From IMG/VR virus record IMGVR_UViG_3300027985_000418, positions 1-61,029 of that record: a stretch of DNA of 61,029 bases. One strand, written 5' to 3'. Made by a program: the position numbers and the translations under genes. Within the stretch, counting starts at the first letter, position 1. Every line of letters begins with the position of its first letter. The notes below the pieces were generated by a model that saw nothing but the letters and a program-made list of their open reading frames with translations, had not been told where the DNA came from and searched no databases. Below, one piece after another: positions 9,801-18,038 of the stretch. The stretch comes from a virus.

Positions 9801-10204
9801 TTTTTTATGATGTCTAATTCCTCCTGTGTCAATGTTTCCAGTTTAGGTGCTTTATTGATAATTAATTCACCATATGCACCACATATCCTGGAAATATCCT
9901 CATTATCTAAGCACTCACCCACTTCTGCAGGCGATGATGCAATCTTAGTAGATAATGTAGGATCAGATGGATCTCGCATACAGTTATATGCCAAAAGTTT
10001 ATTATACATCTGTTGTTTTACGGAATCACTCATTTTGTTTGGATTAATATGTGCATACTCTTCCACTTTTTCATTGATCATTTGCATTTCGTCAATAGAT
10101 AACATTACCACAACAACGGTAATGGAGTCTTCCCCATTACCGAGTACAATTTTCTTGTGTTGTGGTGCACCATTTCTTAAACGTCTTAAAATATTGTCAC
10201 CCAT
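9710..10204 (-). CDS. Tail assembly chaperone (gpG / XkdN-like)
   Basis: 164 aa from ATG 10204, nine bases after GGAGG; a TTG 10213 is in frame upstream. Its position between tail tube and tape measure and its acidic helical content match XkdN/gpG chaperones, which coat the TMP during tail assembly. 'IDEMQMINEKVEEYAHINPNK' and 'MRDPSDPTLSTKIASSPAEV' are family-like. A slippery heptamer (9800-9806) lies in its 3' part, allowing a fraction of ribosomes to make the longer GT-type product. Confidence 0.8.
   Translation of the reverse strand: MGDNILRRLRNGAPQHKKIVLGNGEDSITVVVVMLSIDEMQMINEKVEEYAHINPNKMSDSVKQQMYNKLLAYNCMRDPSDPTLSTKIASSPAEVGECLDNEDISRICGAYGELIINKAPKLETLTQEELDIIKKHLEVTPLSDLSTVLLVHLKNCHQTIVSEI
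9800..9806 (-). promoter_or_regulatory. Programmed -1 ribosomal frameshift site
   Basis: On the minus strand the codons read ATA AAA AAA CAC, so the heptamer is A AAA AAA in the X XXY YYZ register. Shifting -1 here leads into the open frame that ends at 9465. A second canonical heptamer, T TTA AAA (9746-9752), lies further on and would also lead into that frame. The first is preferred because the -1 frame between the two sites reads as good protein sequence. Confidence 0.7.
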
Positions 10205-10224
10205 ACTATACAACCTCCAGATAA

Positions 10225-10620
10225 TTATTCTTCTACTCTATCAAGAGCAACTAGTGAAATTTTCTCAGCAACTTTATCTTTCAATGAGCCATCTTCAGAA
10301 ATATCTGAAATAATACAACTCTTAAATACAACCCTCTTGCCATTCTTAATAATAACAAAATTGAATCCCCAATCAGATAGGTTATAAAAGTTTATACCAT
10401 CGGCAATTGCAGTATCCTCTAGGTATACTCTGCTGATATCAATATTATATTTCTTAGATCCATTAGTAAAGCCAATAGGTGTTGATTGACCAAATGCATC
10501 AATTGTTTTAACATCATTTGTGTACTTGGTACTATAAGATTCAACTCCTGCAATACGTTTGCCATCTATTTCGAAAAAAATATCATCACTATTCGTGATT
10601 TTTACTCCAGGTGCAGCCAT
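10225..10620 (-). CDS. Tail tube protein (XkdM-like, DUF2001)
   Basis: 131 aa, close to XkdM length. 'FEIDGKRIAGVESYSTKYTNDVKTIDAFGQ' and 'KKYNIDISRVYLED' follow the tube-protein pattern: a beta-sandwich with an early 'G...V....' strand. It lies directly after the sheath gene and before the chaperones, the invariant sheath-tube-chaperone-TMP order of contractile tails. AGGAGGTAATAATT precedes the ATG. Confidence 0.85.
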   Translation of the reverse strand: MAAPGVKITNSDDIFFEIDGKRIAGVESYSTKYTNDVKTIDAFGQSTPIGFTNGSKKYNIDISRVYLEDTAIADGINFYNLSDWGFNFVIIKNGKRVVFKSCIISDISEDGSLKDKVAEKISLVALDRVEE

Positions 10621-10639
10621 AATTATTACCTCCTATAAA

Positions 10640-11737
10640 TTATATTGAAACATGTTGTTTGATACTAATTACATATAATGGTGTTACAACATTGATTGTA
10701 TATTCAACTATTGCACCATATATATTATTAGGATCTTGCTTAACAGATACCATTGATTTATCAAAGTCTTTGATTATCTCAAAGTCCTGTTTGGATGATA
10801 ATACATCAATTATATCTGTCTTAATTGAATTTAATACTCTTACAACGTTCTTGGTTCTTGGATAATTGGCTCTTAATCTGTTTATTACAGATTCCAAAAT
10901 ATTATCTGCGATAAATCTGGTTGTAGCATCTAACCAAGCCTTTGATAACGTACCATCAATAGTAGTACATGTTGTAGTCAACCTATATATTGTAGGCTTA
11001 CCGTCTAACATAACAATAGGTGTTATACCTGCATTCACCAATGTATCTCTTTCAACCTTATTTATAGTTCTGTCAACACCACCAAAGCCAATAAGTTTGA
11101 TATTATTCATTGGTAGTGCAGGATCTTTCATAGCTTCATTTACGGCTATAGCAGTTAATGCCGATGCACCATATACTGGATTTAATACATTATTACTAGA
11201 ATCGACCAATGATGGTCCATATATAATAATTCTGCTGTTATTAATGCCAGATGCTACAGTAGATAGATTAGCACTTGATGTATCAACACACCCAGTAATA
11301 CTATATCTTAATTTGTCCTCTGATTCTGCATAGGTTAGATGTTCAGACAATTTAGTGATTACTGTAGCATCTACTGTGTCACACATAATAAACCCAATTG
11401 TACCATCACTTAATGACTTATCGAATGATGCCTTATATGCCGATGCAATATCTGTGTATGTTTTGCCATCACCATATTCACCAACAGCAATACCTCTAAT
11501 ATCTGTTGCACCATTCACGATCATTAATCTTGTCATTTCTCCGATTACTGAATCAGTACCGAATTTTGATACTGCATCAACAACACTTGTAATCGGAAAA
11601 ATTGATTCTCTGGATGTAGTAATAATTTCACCACTACCAGGTTTTATTTCTCCAACAATTAAAATGGACTTAGGTGCTATTGATCCTGCCGATGTATTTG
11701 CTACGATATCGGACATGCCAGTTATAACATTTGCCAT
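10640..11737 (-). CDS. Tail sheath protein (XkdK-like)
   Basis: 365 aa. The N-terminus ('GSIAPKSILIVGEIKPGSGEIITTSRES'), the mid-domain ('SRIIIYGPSLVDSSNNVLNPVYGASALTAIAVN') and the C-terminal 'LEIIKDFDKSMVSVKQDPNN'-like segment match sheath proteins of PBSX/Mu-type phages. It polymerises around the tube and contracts on infection. Its presence defines the phage as a myovirus. RBS AGGAGGTATATAAT. Confidence 0.9.
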   Translation of the reverse strand: MANVITGMSDIVANTSAGSIAPKSILIVGEIKPGSGEIITTSRESIFPITSVVDAVSKFGTDSVIGEMTRLMIVNGATDIRGIAVGEYGDGKTYTDIASAYKASFDKSLSDGTIGFIMCDTVDATVITKLSEHLTYAESEDKLRYSITGCVDTSSANLSTVASGINNSRIIIYGPSLVDSSNNVLNPVYGASALTAIAVNEAMKDPALPMNNIKLIGFGGVDRTINKVERDTLVNAGITPIVMLDGKPTIYRLTTTCTTIDGTLSKAWLDATTRFIADNILESVINRLRANYPRTKNVVRVLNSIKTDIIDVLSSKQDFEIIKDFDKSMVSVKQDPNNIYGAIVEYTINVVTPLYVISIKQHVSI

Positions 11738-11749
11738 ATTATATACCTC

Positions 11750-12361
11750 CTATATATTTATTGTATGTTTAATCTGAATTTTACTTAGATCAATATATTT
11801 ATCCTGTGGTACAATACATTGTATTATACTTATATCGAATCTTATAAATGATATATAATCATAATTTTGACTTGTCTGTGTGTCAACCATATCAAAATCA
11901 TTAATTAATTTACATTCACCAATTTTAACTGGGTTTTCAATATCATCAATAAAATCTAATATATCGATAATGCCATGATTGCATATTACTATTTCATTTA
12001 ATATATCATCACTTATTATCGATTTAAATATACTCCTATGTGTATTATTATCACACACTATATCGATTTGTGATGTAATATTTGTTTCATTTCCATACAC
12101 ATCCATGTATGTATTTGTATTGGTATCGTAATTTTGACCAATAAAATTACCAAATGCAATAGCACCCTGTGTGGTCGCTACCTTTTGTATAATAATAGAT
12201 GGTTTATTAAATTTAGATAGATCTCTTGGGTATGATGGCAATATATCTATACTGATGTTATTAAGATTATATAATGATGTGATATCTGGTATTTTATCAC
12301 TAAATAATTTAATAAGTGTCATTAATATATTATAATCAATACATCTTATTTTATCTATCAT
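11750..12361 (-). CDS. Hypothetical tail terminator / completion protein
   Basis: 203 aa and not recognised with confidence. The segment 'PSIIIQKVATTQGAIAFGNFIGQN' followed by alternating beta strands, and the position between the gp10-like protein and the sheath, match tail terminator proteins of contractile phages. Those cap the sheath/tube and join head to tail. The start ATG 12361 follows GGTGGTAGAAG and lies three bases before the end of the upstream gene's coding region. The function is inferred from gene order. Confidence 0.6.
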   Translation of the reverse strand: MIDKIRCIDYNILMTLIKLFSDKIPDITSLYNLNNISIDILPSYPRDLSKFNKPSIIIQKVATTQGAIAFGNFIGQNYDTNTNTYMDVYGNETNITSQIDIVCDNNTHRSIFKSIISDDILNEIVICNHGIIDILDFIDDIENPVKIGECKLINDFDMVDTQTSQNYDYISFIRFDISIIQCIVPQDKYIDLSKIQIKHTINI

Positions 12362-12364
12362 CTT

Positions 12365-12850
12365 CTACCACCCTGCCTTACTTAATGCATTTTTAATTTC
12401 ATTCTCTATTATATCTCTACAATGTTCGCTTTCCTCTTCTTGTGTAACTCTAATCGGATCTCTCATTGGGACATTAGCACCAGGTGCACCATATATGTGA
12501 TGTATTAGATAATCACAATCAGTACCTACTGATGCGGCTAATCTATTGACTCCACCCTCAATAATAATAAATGAATCTTTAGCCTTACCACTAGCTATTA
12601 ATGGTCCTCTATCATGTCCATATTTCCTAATTTTTCTTACACGTGTTTCAAATTTTAATGATTTCCATGCACCATACCCTTTTGGATCTCCACCAGTTGG
12701 ATTTTTCTTACCAAATTTTTCAACAATACAACGTTTTAAATGTTCAGCTGACAATGTAGTACCTTTCCTTGCGGCATTATATGTTACATCAGATGTATTT
12801 GCTAATGAACGTAAAGTTTTATTAATACCATGGATTCTAAACTTTAACAT
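12365..12850 (-). CDS. Head-tail joining protein, gp10 / Mu gpG-like
   Basis: 161 aa starting at ATG 12850, which follows AAGGA by nine bases; an upstream ATG (12871) has no site. Residues about 20-90 ('NAARKGTTLSAEHLKRCIVEKFGKKNPTGG...WKSLKFETRVRKIRKYGHDRGPLIASGKAKDSF') follow the HK97 gp10/Mu virion morphogenesis pattern. 'GPLIASGKAKDSF' corresponds to the common 'L..TG.L..S' motif. It acts in head completion or tail joining. It overlaps the upstream connector gene by 14 bases. Confidence 0.75.
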   Translation of the reverse strand: MLKFRIHGINKTLRSLANTSDVTYNAARKGTTLSAEHLKRCIVEKFGKKNPTGGDPKGYGAWKSLKFETRVRKIRKYGHDRGPLIASGKAKDSFIIIEGGVNRLAASVGTDCDYLIHHIYGAPGANVPMRDPIRVTQEEESEHCRDIIENEIKNALSKAGW

Positions 12851-13286
12851 ATATATCATTCCTTGCACCATCTAATTTTGATATTGTTATAATATTTTCA
12901 CCGATACGGTGTTTTATATTCTTTATCCGATACCTATTATCAGTATCATCAATCTGTATAATCCAATCAGTATCAATAATAATATCTGTTAACTTATTAT
13001 CAATAGTATACCGTAATGGTATTGCATACATATATTCCTCTATAACTCTATCTCCTGCAACATCAACTTGTGGTTTAATATCATTTATACTTGCTATAAA
13101 TTTACGTTCTGCAGGTATCATCATAGTTGTGTATACAATAGGTCCATTATATTCATGTAATAATTTATTCCAATTAATTTGTTGGTCAATTGGTGCAGGT
13201 ATAAATATTGTTAATGAAGTATCCCACATATTAATAATATTATCAACACAATTCTCCATAAAATTAATATCATAGGCTGTGATCAA
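12837..13286 (-). CDS. Head-tail connector, minor virion protein
   Basis: 149 aa if started at TTG 13286, eight bases after AGGAG. The frame extends upstream to ATG 13358, but that part overlaps the preceding gene by nearly 90 bases and has no ribosome site. The product ('IDQQINWNKLLHEYNGPIVYTTMMIPAERKF' region, then beta-rich 'WIIQIDDTDNRYRIKNIKHRIG') resembles the small head-closure proteins encoded after the gp6-like adaptor. No firm family. The 'YRIKNI' strand is typical of head-tail joining proteins with a beta-barrel core. Confidence 0.65.
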   Translation of the reverse strand: MITAYDINFMENCVDNIINMWDTSLTIFIPAPIDQQINWNKLLHEYNGPIVYTTMMIPAERKFIASINDIKPQVDVAGDRVIEEYMYAIPLRYTIDNKLTDIIIDTDWIIQIDDTDNRYRIKNIKHRIGENIITISKLDGARNDIYVKV

Positions 13287-13698
13287 TCTTATCACTCCTA
13301 TCCCATATACCATGAGCATTAGATCCAGTAAATCTTTTATATTCATTATCATATTCATTAATAATATTTGATAACATTTTAGGAATCATTGATTTGTCAA
13401 CAGATTTACCATCAACGGCTGTACTAAATTTAAAAAATACAGCACCAGTCATACGAAATCTACGCAATGCATAGTATACGACACGATTTTCAAACATTAA
13501 TTCTGCTGTTGACATATCTTCTATACTATCAACAGATTTAATACTGGCACATCGTAATGCATCCTTAAAATCGATACCCAGATACTTATCAAGGTCATTT
13601 TCTGTCATTTCATCACTATATCTTGGTATACCAAATGATAATGGCAATGCATCCAATTTCTGATATGCATTAGATAATATATTAATCTTAGTTGACAT
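13270..13698 (-). CDS. Head-tail adaptor (gp6 / YqbG-like)
   Basis: 142 aa, mostly helical, with 'DLDKYLGIDFKDALRCASIKSVDSIEDMSTAELMFENRVVYYALRRFRMTGAVFFKF' in the middle. This is the shape of gp6-like adaptors that dock under the portal. It is placed after the small decoration-like gene and before the closure protein. AGGTGATATT precedes the ATG. Confidence 0.7.
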   Translation of the reverse strand: MSTKINILSNAYQKLDALPLSFGIPRYSDEMTENDLDKYLGIDFKDALRCASIKSVDSIEDMSTAELMFENRVVYYALRRFRMTGAVFFKFSTAVDGKSVDKSMIPKMLSNIINEYDNEYKRFTGSNAHGIWDRSDKIDHSL

Positions 13699-13709
13699 AA
13701 TATCACCTA

Positions 13710-14069
13710 CTATTCATCTACAACGATATGTTGCATAACACCGTATTCAACCATAAATTTGATATCATCACGTTTTTCATATTCTTCATCGCTAAATGTC
13801 TTAGTTGAAATAAATAAATTATCTGCCTTATTTTTCCAACCGATACCGTTATTGTCTGTCCATATACCATTTCCAACAAATGTAATAACATGTTGTGGCT
13901 TATGATCTTCTGCCTGTGGTGCTGTTTCTGTTTCTGCCTTTGTTTTTTGATTTGAAGATACATCAACAGGTTCAGTAGATTTAATGTCGATATTAGCATC
14001 GTCATTGTGCATATCAACACCATTCGCATTATTTAATTTATTTAATTCAATTTTATTCATATTTGACAT
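13710..14069 (-). CDS. Hypothetical protein between capsid and adaptor genes
   Basis: 119 aa starting at ATG 14069 after AGAGGAGGACATAAT. An upstream in-frame start (14126) lies inside the hairpin and is unlikely. Residues 20-65 are hydrophilic, Glu/Lys/Thr-rich and probably disordered. The C-terminal 50 residues ('VITFVGNGIWTDNNGIGWKNKADN', then 'FSDEEYEKRDDIKFMVEYGVM') look folded. Similar short acidic proteins with a 'G.W.d..g..W' motif follow capsid genes in Gram-positive phages. Function unknown. Confidence 0.7.
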   Translation of the reverse strand: MSNMNKIELNKLNNANGVDMHNDDANIDIKSTEPVDVSSNQKTKAETETAPQAEDHKPQHVITFVGNGIWTDNNGIGWKNKADNLFISTKTFSDEEYEKRDDIKFMVEYGVMQHIVVDE

Positions 14070-14096
14070 ATTATGTCCTCCTCTTATATATTGAGA

Positions 14097-14126
14097 TTGG
14101 GCAACCCTATAATAAGAGTTGCCCAA
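14097..14126 (-). terminator. Hairpin between major capsid and downstream genes
   Basis: Perfect 9-bp inverted repeat TTGGGCAAC / GTTGCCCAA with a 12-base loop, located 48 bases after the capsid stop. There is no clear T tract after it on the minus strand. It may be a partial terminator or mRNA-end stabiliser that keeps capsid mRNA abundant relative to downstream genes. Confidence 0.6.
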
Positions 14127-14173
14127 CTCCTTGTATAGTATGGTTGGTGACTATGTTATATTGTTAATGATAA

Positions 14174-15043
14174 TTAACATCCAGTAATCTTGTATACATT
14201 ATCGCCATATAGAACCGCAAATGTATAAGCTTCAAGTGTGCGTACTTCCTCTGCGGCATTTGAGAAATTCTCCTGTCTATCTAAACGGAGTTCCTCTCTA
14301 ACGCAGTATAAAAGCTTATCTTTTGCACGAACTAGTAGTGCAACACCAGGAGTTACCCAAGCTGTTGTAATTACTGATAGTCCACATACACCCTTAATGT
14401 CGCCAGTATTAGGATCAAGAACAATTCCTGGAGGAACTTGATCTAATGTTGCAGGTAATAGATCATCTTGTTGATCTGGGTTCATAATAAGGTGTGTAAA
14501 GTATACTGGTCTTGGAATATTTGTTTCATCCTCAACAAATTGTGCCGCAGATTTCTTAGCATCTCTAATATCCTTAATAGCAAGTGTACCTGCAGTAATT
14601 GCAGCCTTACTATTTCCTGCAGATGCTTCAAGAGCCTTAAATGCAACTCTGTTCTTAGTACGAGTGTGTGCCTTACCAAGTTCAATAGTTGTAAATCTGA
14701 TAACGTCAACTTGATCATCACGAATCATCTGATGTGTAAATCCACAGCGAACACCGTAGTCTTCTGCAGAGATTGTTTGTTTACCAGTTCCAAGATTTAC
14801 AAATGGAATATCTTGCCCCTCAATGATCTTACCAACAGCAAGACCCTTGAATGTTGGGAATGGGACATTGTTACGTGTAAGTTCGAATTTTGAGAAAATA
14901 GTTTCAAATTGTGATGGCTCTTCATTTGCACCATCCAATAGTAATGGATTTAATCCATATACCATAATGTCGGCAAAATCAGATCTGCCTTGAAGTTCTG
15001 AGATTCTTACATCTTTAGATGTAAAATTAATTGTTTCACCCAT
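14174..15043 (-). CDS. Major capsid protein
   Basis: 289 aa. It has the composition and order of HK97-fold capsid proteins: N-arm, E-loop-like 'VGKIIEGQDIPFVNLGTGKQTISAEDYG', spine helix 'ELGKAHTRTKNRVAFKALEASAG', P-domain 'PVYFTHLIMNPDQQDDLLPA', and the C-terminal A-domain 'EEVRTLEAYTFAVLYGDNVYKI'. It follows the scaffold and decoration genes. It uses more CTT, ATC and GTA codons and fewer ATA/TTA codons than its neighbours, consistent with very high expression. RBS AAGGAGGACATAATAA. Confidence 0.88.
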   Translation of the reverse strand: MGETINFTSKDVRISELQGRSDFADIMVYGLNPLLLDGANEEPSQFETIFSKFELTRNNVPFPTFKGLAVGKIIEGQDIPFVNLGTGKQTISAEDYGVRCGFTHQMIRDDQVDVIRFTTIELGKAHTRTKNRVAFKALEASAGNSKAAITAGTLAIKDIRDAKKSAAQFVEDETNIPRPVYFTHLIMNPDQQDDLLPATLDQVPPGIVLDPNTGDIKGVCGLSVITTAWVTPGVALLVRAKDKLLYCVREELRLDRQENFSNAAEEVRTLEAYTFAVLYGDNVYKITGC

Positions 15044-15062
15044 TTATTATGTCCTCCTTATA

Positions 15063-15464
15063 TTATAGACTTAGATTTACAAATACATCCGCACCAATAG
15101 TCGCAGACGATAATGCAATACCTACAATTTGTGATGGTGATCCTACATCATATGATGCAACGTCACCGTCTGCACCCGCAACAATTCTATCGCCTGCAGT
15201 AATAGCACCAGATGCTGTAAGTTTACATAAACCTCTACATTCAACAGCTACTGGTTTAGTGTCTTCTGTATCAAACATTGCAACACCAATAAGTGCATTA
15301 CTTCCCACTGTAGCATGTGCAACTTCCAAATCGCCAGTAACCATTAAAAGTTTACCCTTTGTAATAGCACCATTAGCAATAATTTTCTTGTCTTCTGCAG
15401 ACGAATCAACAGTAGACATGTACCCAATACGATTTCCATCACTTACAAAATAATTCTTGCTCAT
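15063..15464 (-). CDS. Capsid decoration / DUF2190-like protein
   Basis: 133 aa. Ala/Gly/Val-rich with beta-strand repeats: 'ANGAITKGKLLMVTGDLEVAHA', 'GVAMFDTEDTKPVAVECRGLCKLTASGAITAGDRIVAG' and a terminal 'IVGIALSSATIGADVFVNL'. This is the usual layout of DUF2190 proteins, encoded just upstream of the capsid gene and thought to decorate or fibre the head. RBS AGGAGGTAAAATGAT. Confidence 0.8.
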   Translation of the reverse strand: MSKNYFVSDGNRIGYMSTVDSSAEDKKIIANGAITKGKLLMVTGDLEVAHATVGSNALIGVAMFDTEDTKPVAVECRGLCKLTASGAITAGDRIVAGADGDVASYDVGSPSQIVGIALSSATIGADVFVNLSL

Positions 15465-15477
15465 ATCATTTTACCTC

Positions 15478-16020
15478 CTATTTAGTAGCAGTTGGCTTAA
15501 ACATATTTGCTACAGCATCTCTGACATCAGCATCTGCATGTGGCTTATATGCACCAACTGGTGGATTTATACCTGTTGTAGATCCCCTAATTTCTGTAAT
15601 AAATGCTATTTCCTTATTGATAGAATCAACAATTTCTGATTCTGTCCTACCAACAATTCTTGGCTTTACCATTTCACAGATATCAGCAGGAACTAATTCT
15701 GATACCTTACTCGCAATCATTTCGATCACTTTGGCATCTTCAATATCCTTATTAAGTTTACTGATTGTATCCTCATAACCTGCAAGGATTGATTGTAATT
15801 CTGTAATTTTAATTGTCTTGCTCTCTCCACCGATGTCTAGTGCCAATTCTGTGATTTTAGCACTTTCCTTGATCTCATTAACTAATGATGGATTAGAATT
15901 CTGTAATTCTGTTAGAGTAGCAGATTCAAGAATTTTCCCAAGAATTGTTGGATTATATGCCTTTAATTCTGTTACAGAAACATTCCCAATAACCTCTTTT
16001 GTTGCTATTACGTCCGCCAT
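15478..16020 (-). CDS. Internally initiated scaffold protein (180 aa)
   Basis: In-frame ATG at 16018-16020 inside the protease-scaffold gene, preceded by AGGAGGAGATAATATC, one of the strongest ribosome sites in the operon. The product begins 'MADVIATKEVIGNVSVTEL' and equals the scaffold part. Nested scaffold genes made this way are known from lambda C/Nu3 and many other phages. The separate translation here is inferred from the site. Confidence 0.7.
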   Translation of the reverse strand: MADVIATKEVIGNVSVTELKAYNPTILGKILESATLTELQNSNPSLVNEIKESAKITELALDIGGESKTIKITELQSILAGYEDTISKLNKDIEDAKVIEMIASKVSELVPADICEMVKPRIVGRTESEIVDSINKEIAFITEIRGSTTGINPPVGAYKPHADADVRDAVANMFKPTATK

Positions 16021-16644
16021 GATATTATCTCCTCCTATATTTTGATTTTGTTCACTTACAATACTAATTGCTTGTGATGTACCCATACCCTCTGTGCCTG
16101 GATTCGCCCAATCTATAGATTGTAATATATTAAGTCTAATAACATCAATAGTGTCATTAGTACCCCTAATTATATCACCAGATCCATTAATTGAAACTGT
16201 CATCGGATTTTTAGCTGCAATACTTTTAGGTATCCATTCACGTAATGGTGATGTCTTGAATAAATAAGCCTTAGCAATTATCCTATGGATACCATCTTCC
16301 ATGATATCTACTTTTGATCCGACGAATATACATTGTGGTTCTCTAAATTCAAATCCATATTTTGATGGATCTGGATGTCCAAGAAAACCTTGTACACCAG
16401 GTATCATATTATTTATGCTGTCGACAACACTATTCGAGTATCTCCTATTATTACCTTTGGATATACCAGATCTAATGACCTCGACATTTACAAATTTTGG
16501 ATCACTATCATCATTTGTAATTGCATCAACATTAATACGTGGATCAATTGGTACATCATAATCATTTGATATAGATCCATTAACTGCGACCATCTCTAAT
16601 ATCATATTATTTGATATAAACATATCATTGATAATGTCACTCAT
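15478..16644 (-). CDS. Prohead protease fused to scaffold
   Basis: 388 aa. Residues about 50-190 look like a prohead protease: 'NRRYSNSVVDSI', then 'GFLGHPDPSKYGF' with a candidate catalytic His90, and 'NPMTVSINGSGDI' with candidate Ser151. This His...Ser layout matches HK97-like (U35/S78) proteases. Residues 209-388 are helical and Glu/Lys/Ile-rich, as in scaffolds, with coiled-coil 'LQSILAGYEDTISKLNKDIEDAKVIEMIASKVSEL' in pieces. An internal start at 16020 can make the scaffold alone. It matures the capsid with the genes just downstream. Confidence 0.8.
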   Translation of the reverse strand: MSDIINDMFISNNMILEMVAVNGSISNDYDVPIDPRINVDAITNDDSDPKFVNVEVIRSGISKGNNRRYSNSVVDSINNMIPGVQGFLGHPDPSKYGFEFREPQCIFVGSKVDIMEDGIHRIIAKAYLFKTSPLREWIPKSIAAKNPMTVSINGSGDIIRGTNDTIDVIRLNILQSIDWANPGTEGMGTSQAISIVSEQNQNIGGDNIMADVIATKEVIGNVSVTELKAYNPTILGKILESATLTELQNSNPSLVNEIKESAKITELALDIGGESKTIKITELQSILAGYEDTISKLNKDIEDAKVIEMIASKVSELVPADICEMVKPRIVGRTESEIVDSINKEIAFITEIRGSTTGINPPVGAYKPHADADVRDAVANMFKPTATK

Positions 16645-16681
16645 AATCTCACCACCTTATTATATAAATAGTAGAATATAA

Positions 16682-17914
16682 TTAATGCTTTGTAATATCA
16701 TATAATTTATCTAATAATTTATTAAATTCAAATAATTGTTTATTATTCCAATCAAAATTATTCATAATATTTTTGATAGACAATATAATACCATTAATAT
16801 TATTACTATTATCTACTATTGATTCTGCAACTAGATTTGACCATAATTTCATTTGATCATTATATAATCTACTAGTATTACTATGCGATTTATCATAATA
16901 TATATCTAGTTTTGATATAATATCATTTATTGCATTTTGTCTTGCATATGAAATAGCTGTTAATACATTTTGACTTCTATCTCCACCAATATATCTGTAT
17001 GATATATCTGGATCTATATAATCACCATATTTTATACCTAATCTACTATTCATTTTATCTTGTATTTCATTTATAGTATAACGATCTTTCAAGGATTGTG
17101 TTTCAGTAACCATTGCTATTGTCTGTTCTTCCGTCCAACCATCTTTATATGGTAACCATACACATCTACATCTAACATGTGCAGGTAAAACCTCCATATT
17201 ATCGTCAATATCAAATATATTACCTATTCTAGGTCGACAATATGTACATGTAACTTCTGAATATTTGAAGCCATGCCAATACTTCTTTACCTTATCTGTT
17301 GGGTTTGCTTTATTATAATTATATAAATTACTAATTGTACCATAATTATATGCTCTACTAAGTTCAGTTTGAGTAATTTCCTCTGCCTTAGATGCATTAG
17401 TACCCAATATCTTTATAATACTATTTTTTACATTATCCTTATCAGATCTACCTGTTAAGAATAATGTTTGTAATTCAGATCTAATTTTTTCGACCTTAGA
17501 CGAACTATATCCTTTTAATAAATCAAATGCATGCTCTTGTATATATTTGACTGATTCATTATTGTATGATATTTGCATTTCTGTTATATTCTTATTAAAT
17601 TTACGTGATAATTCGTTAGCAATATCAATATAATTATTTACATTATGATAACCTAAATTATAATGATTATCAAATGCATCTAATAATATACGTTTCACAT
17701 TTGATGTATATTCTTCAAATTTTGCCTGTACCTTAATCATAAATTGTGACAGTATTAATTGACTTGTGATTGATGATACATATATCAATATTCCATTATC
17801 TAATTTATTTTTATATAATTTAATTTGTGATATAATATCCTGTTCAATTTGTAGAATATGTTTATCATTTCTGTCTGCTTGTTCAATCACATATCCCATA
17901 ATTGTATTATACAT
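16682..17914 (-). CDS. Minor head protein, Mu gpF / SPP1 gp7-like
   Basis: 410 aa. The C-terminal half carries the head-morphogenesis signature: 'EEITQTELSRAYNYGTISNLY' followed by 'WHGFKYSEVTCTYCRPRIGNIF' and 'LPAHVRCRCVWLPYK', including the Cys/His metal-type residues CTYC...H-x-x-C-x-C. The N-terminal 200 residues are helical. Such proteins bind the portal and are packaged or injected. RBS AGGAG nine bases before ATG 17914. A shared promoter-like repeat lies just upstream (17958-18038). Confidence 0.88.
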   Translation of the reverse strand: MYNTIMGYVIEQADRNDKHILQIEQDIISQIKLYKNKLDNGILIYVSSITSQLILSQFMIKVQAKFEEYTSNVKRILLDAFDNHYNLGYHNVNNYIDIANELSRKFNKNITEMQISYNNESVKYIQEHAFDLLKGYSSSKVEKIRSELQTLFLTGRSDKDNVKNSIIKILGTNASKAEEITQTELSRAYNYGTISNLYNYNKANPTDKVKKYWHGFKYSEVTCTYCRPRIGNIFDIDDNMEVLPAHVRCRCVWLPYKDGWTEEQTIAMVTETQSLKDRYTINEIQDKMNSRLGIKYGDYIDPDISYRYIGGDRSQNVLTAISYARQNAINDIISKLDIYYDKSHSNTSRLYNDQMKLWSNLVAESIVDNSNNINGIILSIKNIMNNFDWNNKQLFEFNKLLDKLYDITKH

Positions 17915-17957
17915 ATGTCATCACTCCTATCATAATAAATATCGTATCGACAATGAT

Positions 17958-18038
17958 TTTATAACAAGCCTTTGACAATACGATAACATTTTTGACAAAT
18001 TTTTTCGAAAAGAAAAACATATACAGTAAGAAAAAAAA
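17958..18038 (-). promoter_or_regulatory. Repeated promoter-like cassette, copy B
   Basis: Read on the minus strand this 81-bp intergenic segment is almost identical to 27003-27084 on the plus strand. It contains a T run, CTTACTGTATATG, CTTTTCGAAAA, two TTGTCAA words and TTATCG-17 bp-TATAAA, with TG one base before the last box (extended -10). It lies between the portal stop and the gpF start and would boost transcription of head and tail genes. Confidence 0.6.

Noticed and set aside
13287-13358. Upstream start for the connector gene
   Set aside because: It would overlap the adaptor gene by nearly 90 bases and has no ribosome site; TTG 13286 has AGGAG at good distance.
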